A DNA stretch of 64,000 nt from Pseudosporangium ferrugineum (lineage in GTDB: Bacteria; Actinomycetota; Actinomycetes; Mycobacteriales; Micromonosporaceae). Positions 59,072 through 64,000 of this stretch are shown piece by piece; position 1 is the stretch's first letter; every line of letters begins with the position of its first letter. A program made the translations under genes and the position numbers. The stretch spans positions 1-64,000 of the forward strand of contig NZ_PVZG01000015.1 of NCBI RefSeq assembly GCF_003002065.1. The letters are read 5' to 3'. The notes below the pieces were generated by a model that was not told the DNA's origin, searched no databases, and saw nothing but the letters and a program-made list of their open reading frames with translations.

Positions 59072-59091
59072 GTGACACTGATCTGTGTCAC
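59072..59091. promoter_or_regulatory. 20-bp palindrome in the SDR/permease divergent region
   Basis: GTGACACTGATCTGTGTCAC is palindromic at 18 of 20 positions, centred on GATC, and lies in the 242-bp space between the divergent SDR-XRE and permease-formamidase units. Downstream a short GCCCCG/CGGGGC hairpin (about 59141-59157) is also seen. The XRE regulator is the local candidate to bind it. Confidence 0.6.
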
Positions 59092-59215
59092 TTCCGGGCG
59101 GCTCCGACCGCGAGAATCCGAGGTAACGGAAACGGTCTGCGCCCCGCTCATCGGGGCTGCACCCGGTCTTGAGGCCGGACGTCTCATTGCCCTGGACAAA
59201 TGAAAGGTCGGTCTG

Positions 59216-60652
59216 GTGACTACGCACGCCCTCGATCGCTCTGCTGGTGTGGAGCGGTTCGGTTATCGGCAGGAGTTGCAGCGCTCGCTGAGCTTTCGTG
59301 ATCTGGTCACCTATGGGCTGATCTTCATGGTGCCCATCGCACCGTTCGGGATCTTCGGCAGTGTGTTCCAGGCTGCCTCCGGGATGGTCGCGCTGGCGTA
59401 TCTGCTGGGAATGGCCGCGATGATGGTGACGGCGTCGTCGTACGGGGTGATGGTCCGCGCGTATCCGACGGCCGGCTCGGTCTACTCCTATGCCGGGCGG
59501 GCCATCGCTCCATGGTTCGGGTTCTTGTCGGGATGGACGATTCTGCTGGATTACACCCTGATTCCGGGGTTGTTGTCGCTGGTCGCGGCGGTGTCGATGA
59601 CGGCGGTGGTGCCCTCGGTGCCGGTCTGGGTGTGGATCGTCGTCTTCGTGGTGGTCAATGCCGGGATCAACCTGACCGGGATCAGGTCCACCCGCCGGAC
59701 GAACACGATCGCCCTGGTCGGCGCCCTCGCGGTTCTCGGGTTGTTCATCGTCGCGGCGGTCATGGCGCTGGCCTCCGGTGCGGGCCGAGGGTTCTCGTGG
59801 GAACCGCTCTTTTCCGGTACGCAGTTCAGAGCCGGCACCATCCTGACGGCGATGTCGGTCTGCATGCTCAGCTTCCTGGGCTTCGATGCGATGTCGACGC
59901 TGGCCGAGGACGTCAAGGGCGGCCCCCGGCAGGTCAGCCGGGGCATGATCGCCGCGCTCGGGATCATCGGGGTGCTGTTCGTCGTGCAGTCTTTCCTGGC
60001 GGCGCTGCTGGTGCCGGCTCCCGATGCCCTGATCGCGGACGGCGACCCGGGCGGAACGGCGTTCTACGACGCGGCCCGGGTCGCCGCCGGGCCGTGGCTG
60101 GCCACGGTGACCGCTCTGGCGACCGCGCTCGCGTGGGGGCTGTCGAACAACATGGTGGCCCAGGTGGCGACGTCCCGGCTGTTGTACGCGATGGCCCGCG
60201 ACCGGCAGCTGCCCGGGTTCCTGGCGAAGGTGTCGGTCAGCCGATCCGTGCCGGTCAACGGCATCCTGCTCACCGCGGCGGTGTCCCTGGTGCTCGGCTT
60301 GTCCATGGCCGTACGCGCGGACGGCATCACCGTGCTCGCCAGCCTCGTGAACTTCGGGGCGCTGCTGTCGTTCATCGTGGTGCATCTGTCGGTGCTGGCT
60401 CGTGGCCTGCGCAAGGACCGGCCGAGGGTTGCCGGATGGTTCCGCTGCTGGGCTCTGCCGGTGGCGGGGGTGGTGATCCTGGTGGCCGTCATCGTGAATG
60501 CCAACGCGCTCGCGCAGACGGTCGGGTTCGTGTGGCTCGGTGTGGGCGTGCTGGTCCTTGCCTGGCTCGCGGCGACCGGGCGTGCCCCGCGGCTGTCGGG
60601 GATCGGCGGCGCCGGTGCGGATGCGGATCACCTGGCAGGTCACCGTGGCTGA
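59216..60652 (+). CDS. APC-superfamily amino acid/amine permease
   Basis: A 478-residue transporter with about 12 helices, from FRDLVTYGLIFMVPIAPFGI (about 28-47). The APC pattern is clear: PTAGSVYSYAGRAI (TM3), LSFLGFDAMSTLAEDVKG (TM6 loop), LLYAMARDRQLP. It resembles the branch for amino acids and amines. GTG 59216 has GAAAGG about nine bases upstream. Its stop overlaps the formamidase start by eight bases, and the pairing suggests import of an amide or amine. Confidence 0.9.
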   Translation: MTTHALDRSAGVERFGYRQELQRSLSFRDLVTYGLIFMVPIAPFGIFGSVFQAASGMVALAYLLGMAAMMVTASSYGVMVRAYPTAGSVYSYAGRAIAPWFGFLSGWTILLDYTLIPGLLSLVAAVSMTAVVPSVPVWVWIVVFVVVNAGINLTGIRSTRRTNTIALVGALAVLGLFIVAAVMALASGAGRGFSWEPLFSGTQFRAGTILTAMSVCMLSFLGFDAMSTLAEDVKGGPRQVSRGMIAALGIIGVLFVVQSFLAALLVPAPDALIADGDPGGTAFYDAARVAAGPWLATVTALATALAWGLSNNMVAQVATSRLLYAMARDRQLPGFLAKVSVSRSVPVNGILLTAAVSLVLGLSMAVRADGITVLASLVNFGALLSFIVVHLSVLARGLRKDRPRVAGWFRCWALPVAGVVILVAVIVNANALAQTVGFVWLGVGVLVLAWLAATGRAPRLSGIGGAGADADHLAGHRG

Positions 60653-61646
60653 CTTGACGGTCCTCGACGCCACCGAGGCGACGATCGGCTACACGTTCGG
60701 CGGCCGTGAGCCGATCGCACGGATCAGACCGGGCGAGCCGGTCCGGCTCCGCACGCGGGACTGCTTCGGTGGCAGGGTCACCTCCACGGCGGATCTGCCG
60801 AGCCGGGTGTGCCGGTTTCCCTTCCTCAACCCGGTGACCGGGCCGCTGCACGTGGTGGGCGCCGAGGCCGGTGACACCCTGGCGGTGCACCTGATCGCGT
60901 TGACGCCCGTCGGCGAGGTCGGCTTCTCGTCCACGTTCCCGCACTTCGGGGCGCTGACCGGCACAGCCGCCACGGCGATGCTGCATCCGCCGCTGGAGGA
61001 ACGCGTCTGGGAGTACGCGCTCGACCACCGGGGGCAGACGGTGCGCTACACGGCCCGGAAGTCAGCGTTCACCGCCGATCTGCCGATGGTGCCGATGCTG
61101 GGCACCGTCGGGGTCGCGCCCGCCCACGGTGAAGTCCGGCCCTCCGTCGTGCCGGGTGTGCACGGGGGGAACCTCGACACCCCCCTCATGCGGGCGGGCA
61201 CCACGCTGTACCTGCCGGTCGGCCGGGGCGGTGCCCTGCTGGCGGTCGGGGACGGCCACGCGCGCCAGGGCGACGGCGAGTTGTGTGGTGTGGCGGTGGA
61301 AGTCGCCATGGACGTCACCCTCGCGGTGGAGGTGCTGTCCGGCGTGACCACCCTGACCCCACGCCTGGAGACGGACACCGCGATCATGTCGATCGGGGTG
61401 GCACGGCCGCTGGAGGACACGTATCGGGCGGCGCATCGCGACCTGGTCGAGCACGTGTCGGCGATGACCGGCCTCGATGCTCTCGATGCCTACCAGCTGG
61501 TCTCCCAGGCGGGGCGTGCGCATGTCGGCAACGTCGTGGACGAGAACTACACGATCGCCGCCGCCATCGACAAGGAACTGCTCGGTGGGGCGCAGCCGTA
61601 CCTCGGAGCCCACCGCCGCCTGCGCGCCGTCGAGGTGCGCCGATGA
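60645..61646 (+). CDS. Acetamidase/formamidase family hydrolase
   Basis: A 333-residue FmdA/AmdA-family enzyme, which hydrolyses short aliphatic amides to ammonia and acid. Segments: EPVRLRTRDCFGGRV (metal and substrate region), PVTGPLHVVGAEAGDTLAVH, VPGVHGGNLDTPLM, LPVGRGGALLAVGDGHARQG and DENYTIAAAIDKELL. The start is GTG 60645 within the permease end. The reading context supports an amide-nitrogen scavenging operon. The ATGA overlap couples it to the GPP34 gene. Confidence 0.9.
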   Translation: MADLTVLDATEATIGYTFGGREPIARIRPGEPVRLRTRDCFGGRVTSTADLPSRVCRFPFLNPVTGPLHVVGAEAGDTLAVHLIALTPVGEVGFSSTFPHFGALTGTAATAMLHPPLEERVWEYALDHRGQTVRYTARKSAFTADLPMVPMLGTVGVAPAHGEVRPSVVPGVHGGNLDTPLMRAGTTLYLPVGRGGALLAVGDGHARQGDGELCGVAVEVAMDVTLAVEVLSGVTTLTPRLETDTAIMSIGVARPLEDTYRAAHRDLVEHVSAMTGLDALDAYQLVSQAGRAHVGNVVDENYTIAAAIDKELLGGAQPYLGAHRRLRAVEVRR

Positions 61647-62353
61647 TGCTCCCGGCGGCTCGTGGCGTACGGGAGCGCTTGTGGCTCCTGGCCCACGACG
61701 ACGGTGACGAGACGGGCCTCCGCCCCCATCTGGATGTTCGCGCGCTGAGCATCGGCCTGGTGGCCGCATCCCTGACCGACCTGCTGCTGCAAGGGATGGC
61801 AGCCGTCCATGAAGGACGCGTTCACGCCATCGGCCGTGGCCCGGATCCGGCCGGGGACCTGATCGCCTCGGGCATTCTGACCGCAATCCGTGCCGAGGGC
61901 CCCTGCCGGTTGAGCGAGATCCTGCGTGGAGCGCGCGCCGACGCCGTCAGCGCCCGGTTCAATCCCTACTTGCGGCTCTACTCGCGCACCCGGGCGACGC
62001 TCGTCGCCGCGGGCGTCCTGATCGAGCACCGCCGGACGCTGAGACCCACGCGGTACCGGCTCTGCGAACCGGACACGATCGCCCGTCATCGGAGCCAGTT
62101 CAACCACCGGCTCGTCTACCACCGCCGGCAATCCGACCCGGGCACCGACTGCCTGTGCGCACTGGTCTGGGCACTCAACATCCACCGCGCCCTTCTCACG
62201 CCGTACACGCCGGGCGAAGCCGACGCGATCCTGTCCGGGATCACCGGGCGCATCCCGGCGCGCATCGGGCCCGGCGCGCCGCTGGCAGGCGTACCGGAGC
62301 TCGCCCGCGGCGTCCGCGATGCCGTCGGTGACCTGGCCACCGCGGCCTTCTGA
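61643..62353 (+). CDS. GPP34 (Golgi phosphoprotein 3-like) family protein
   Basis: A 236-residue protein. The N-terminal LWLLAHDD, then RALSIGLVAASLTDLLLQGM and EGRVHAIGRG, and the C-terminal helical part are the GPP34 pattern, many copies of which exist in actinobacteria. Eukaryotic members bind phosphatidylinositol 4-phosphate; the bacterial role is unknown. It starts in an ATGA overlap (61643 or 61646) with the formamidase, so it belongs to that transcript. Confidence 0.85.
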   Translation: MMLPAARGVRERLWLLAHDDGDETGLRPHLDVRALSIGLVAASLTDLLLQGMAAVHEGRVHAIGRGPDPAGDLIASGILTAIRAEGPCRLSEILRGARADAVSARFNPYLRLYSRTRATLVAAGVLIEHRRTLRPTRYRLCEPDTIARHRSQFNHRLVYHRRQSDPGTDCLCALVWALNIHRALLTPYTPGEADAILSGITGRIPARIGPGAPLAGVPELARGVRDAVGDLATAAF

Positions 62354-62477
62354 GCGTGAAGCGCCCGCCACCTCCCGGCGGAGGGATCGACGAATCCCGG
62401 CCGCAGGCATCCGCGACCACAGATCAGTGCCGAGCATGCCGTCGCGTATGGCGCGGTGGCCCGCAAAGGAGAGTCCA

Positions 62478-62705
62478 GTGACCGCTGAAACGGGACAGCC
62501 GGCCGCTCGCATCGAGCTCATGGGCGCGCACGAGATCCGCGTGCGGCTCGGCGTCGGCAGGCGGGACGCCTACCGGTTCACCCACCACAGCAGCTTCCCG
62601 GAACCTGTCGCCGTCCTCGGTCACGGAAAGGTGTGGCTGCGGGACGACGTCGAGGAATGGATCCGTGCCCGCCGGCCCGACAGACACGGCCGACGGCCGG
62701 GTTAA
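62478..62705 (+). CDS. Small AlpA/MerR-type HTH DNA-binding protein
   Basis: A 75-residue protein, start GTG 62478 with AAGGAG seven bases upstream. EIRVRLGVGRRDAYRFTHHS (about 18-37) and VWLRDDVEEWIRARRP form a helix-turn-helix with wing of the AlpA/excisionase type. It follows the GPP34 gene by 124 bases on the same strand and may or may not share its transcript. Its stop overlaps the convergent gene by three bases. No integrase is nearby, so a phage excisionase is unlikely. Confidence 0.72.
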   Translation: MTAETGQPAARIELMGAHEIRVRLGVGRRDAYRFTHHSSFPEPVAVLGHGKVWLRDDVEEWIRARRPDRHGRRPG

Positions 62706-64000
62706 CGGAGCGTGGTGGGCAGGCCGCGGAGGGCGGCCAGGCCGAGGACGCTGCGCGGCTGGTACGGGGTTCGCCAGAAGCCGCCGTGGGCCGCGCCCCT
62801 CGCCTCGTCGCGCCATGCTTCGGCCGCTGCCGGGCGGGGGTTGCGGAGTTGGTGGACGAGCAGCGCCGCCATCAGTTTGTTGCTGGTTGCCGGTTCGAAG
62901 ATTTCCACGTCGAAGAGGTGGGCGCCCGCGTACGCCGCCGCGAGGAGGCGGTTGGCGGTCACCGAGCGGGTGCGGGTGGGCGGCGCCACCGAGAAGCTCA
63001 CGGTGGTGCCGGCGCGGCGGGCGGCCGACGCGCGCCAGCGCTGGATCCGCTTGGCGAGGGCGTAGTTCGGGCCCTGCTGCGGCACCAGGCTGTCGGCGAT
63101 GCCGGGGTTCGCGCCCGGCGGATAGTTCGGGGTCAGGAGCCGCTCCGCGGAGAGCAGGTGGCCGAGGCGGGCGCGGCGGGACCGGTGGCGGTAGCGCTCG
63201 GTCGCCTGGGTCACGACGTCCCCGGGTACGGCGAACACGTCCGTCGGCGTGGCCAGAAACGCCAGCGCGGTGTCCGGCCGGGCCTCGATGACGTGGGTGC
63301 ACAGCGCGTCCACGGCCGCGGAGAGGCGGGCGTACGCCGCGCCGGGTGCGTACACGTAATTGCCGAGGACCAGGCGCCCCTCGACGCCGAGCAGCCACCG
63401 GGCGACCTCGGGCAGCCCGGTCAGCAGGTCGGCGCCCGCCGTCTCCACGGACGTCCCGGGCGCGAGGAGCGTGCCGGCGCCGCGGCGGGCCGTCGCGGCG
63501 ATCCTCGCCCACAGGTCGGGCCGGGGCAGATCGACGCCGAGGACCGTGCCGCCCCAGCCGAGCACCGCGGGCAGCGGGCCCATCTCGCTGCCCGCGCCGA
63601 GGACGACGAGGCGCTGGTCGGAGAGGTCGAGCCAGCCGGGCTCGGCGGCGACGGCCCGGACCATCTCCGCGCAGGACTCCTCGATGGTGCCGGCGGCGAC
63701 CCACGCGTCGAGCTGCCGGTGCAGGGCGTCGCCGCGCAGGAGCTCGCCCCGGTACGGCACGGTGAGCTCCCGTTCGGGCTTCTCCCCGCCGGCGACCGTG
63801 ACCGTGCCGAGCGGCCGGCTGTCCGCGCCGGAGCCGACGACCGTGACCGTGCCGGGCGGCCGGCTGTCCGCGCCGGGGCCGGCTGCCGTGACCGTGCCGG
63901 GCGCGCGGCTGTCCGCGGCGAAAATGCCGGTCAGGGGCGCGTCGCCGGCGTCGTCGCGGTCCACCCGCATCCGGGCGCGCACCGAGGCCAGGCCTGCCTC
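62702..64000 (-). CDS. Unknown protein with Rossmann-like motif, N-terminus outside the window
   Basis: At least 432 residues. The frame stays open to base 64000, so it is partial at its 5' end; GTG 63982 is an internal start candidate but the upstream residues continue in frame. Core features: LDLSDQRLVVLGAGSEMGPL and LGWGGTVLGVDLPRP, a nucleotide- or SAM-like fold, and SLVPQQGPNYALAKRIQRWR near the middle. I recall similar hypothetical proteins in other actinobacteria but no function. It contains a 45-bp tandem repeat near its N-terminal part. Confidence 0.6.
   Translation of the reverse strand, partial: EAGLASVRARMRVDRDDAGDAPLTGIFAADSRAPGTVTAAGPGADSRPPGTVTVVGSGADSRPLGTVTVAGGEKPERELTVPYRGELLRGDALHRQLDAWVAAGTIEESCAEMVRAVAAEPGWLDLSDQRLVVLGAGSEMGPLPAVLGWGGTVLGVDLPRPDLWARIAATARRGAGTLLAPGTSVETAGADLLTGLPEVARWLLGVEGRLVLGNYVYAPGAAYARLSAAVDALCTHVIEARPDTALAFLATPTDVFAVPGDVVTQATERYRHRSRRARLGHLLSAERLLTPNYPPGANPGIADSLVPQQGPNYALAKRIQRWRASAARRAGTTVSFSVAPPTRTRSVTANRLLAAAYAGAHLFDVEIFEPATSNKLMAALLVHQLRNPRPAAAEAWRDEARGAAHGGFWRTPYQPRSVLGLAALRGLPTTLR
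63795..63929. repeat. 45-bp tandem repeat inside the terminal gene
   Basis: Three copies of 45 bases (63795-63839, 63840-63884, 63885-63929); the first two differ at a few positions, the third diverges at its end. On the minus strand they encode units like ADSRPPGTVTVVGSG, an in-frame, Gly/Thr-rich repeat that could vary in number. Confidence 0.85.

Noticed and set aside
58974..59215. Riboswitch (guanidine or similar) before the permease operon
   Set aside because: Amide/amine operons can carry ykkC-type switches, but I could not match the conserved loops; only simple hairpins and a palindrome are seen.
62478..62705. Phage excisionase and integration site
   Set aside because: The AlpA-like protein has no integrase, attachment repeat or phage genes nearby.
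1..64000. tRNA or rRNA genes
   Set aside because: I looked for cloverleaf-like or rRNA-like segments in the gaps and found none; a tRNAscan run would settle it.

Overview
The window is high-GC DNA (about 70% by eye) with many GTG starts, start/stop overlaps of the ATGA and GTGA type, and actinobacterial families (DUF5999, GPP34, SCO-type LuxR ATPase, LacI/CUT1 sugar loci without their own ATPase). It looks chromosomal and most like a filamentous actinomycete of the Micromonosporaceae (Actinoplanes-like). The phylum is well supported; the family is an inference from gene content and codon habits.

Layout. 1-1.3 kb: an IS630-family element with a two-frame transposase. 1.3-3.7 kb: small genes of DUF6985, DUF4259 and two unrecognised families. 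4.0-16.5 kb: a complete-looking locus on the minus strand for an alpha-1,3-linked glucan, with a LacI repressor, lipoprotein binding protein, two CUT1 permeases, a GH13 alpha-glucosidase and two large secreted GH87 (mycodextranase / alpha-1,3-glucanase) enzymes. It has a recognisable promoter/operator and terminators. The enzymes would cut the polymer outside the cell, the transporter would import the oligosaccharides, and the GH13 enzyme would finish them inside. 16.6-18.0 kb: a soluble MCP-tip protein behind a small upstream ORF, MerR, and a YchJ-like protein. 18.1-21.1 kb: a tryptophan-to-anthranilate operon (kynA, kynU and an amidohydrolase that may replace the missing formamidase). 21.2-24.7 kb: a serine hydrolase, a Gfo/Idh/MocA oxidoreductase, a methyltransferase and an enoyl-CoA hydratase-like protein.

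24.7-31.3 kb: a glycan block on the minus strand (two GT4 glycosyltransferases, an alpha/alpha-toroid protein and a GH130 protein), divergent from a GH13_31-type alpha-glucosidase. 31.3-34.1 kb: a CocE-type hydrolase with a divergent TetR, sharing a palindromic operator, and TspO. 34.3-41 kb: an I36-like inhibitor with a suspect N-terminus, a RibD/DHFR-like protein, a LuxR-type ATPase regulator with DUF5999, an ECF-like sigma factor, and a PGRP-type amidase. 41-45.6 kb: a GGDEF-EAL membrane protein with an ECF-type promoter, and a KDPG aldolase / KDG kinase pair. 45.6-50 kb: a VOC protein, an acyl-CoA dehydrogenase-like flavoprotein, AraC, and an isochorismatase plus GlxA-type regulator pair.

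50-56.9 kb: a FAD monooxygenase that lacks its N-terminal nucleotide-binding motif, a serine hydrolase, a MobA-like nucleotidyltransferase, DUF389, a HAD hydrolase, a D-cysteine desulfhydrase-like enzyme, and a membrane protein with a repeat tail that is divergent from a TetR. 56.9-62.7 kb: an XRE regulator plus an SDR protein, divergent from an APC permease / formamidase / GPP34 / AlpA-like operon. 62.7-64 kb: a protein of unknown function that runs off the window. I saw no tRNA, rRNA, CRISPR array or prophage.
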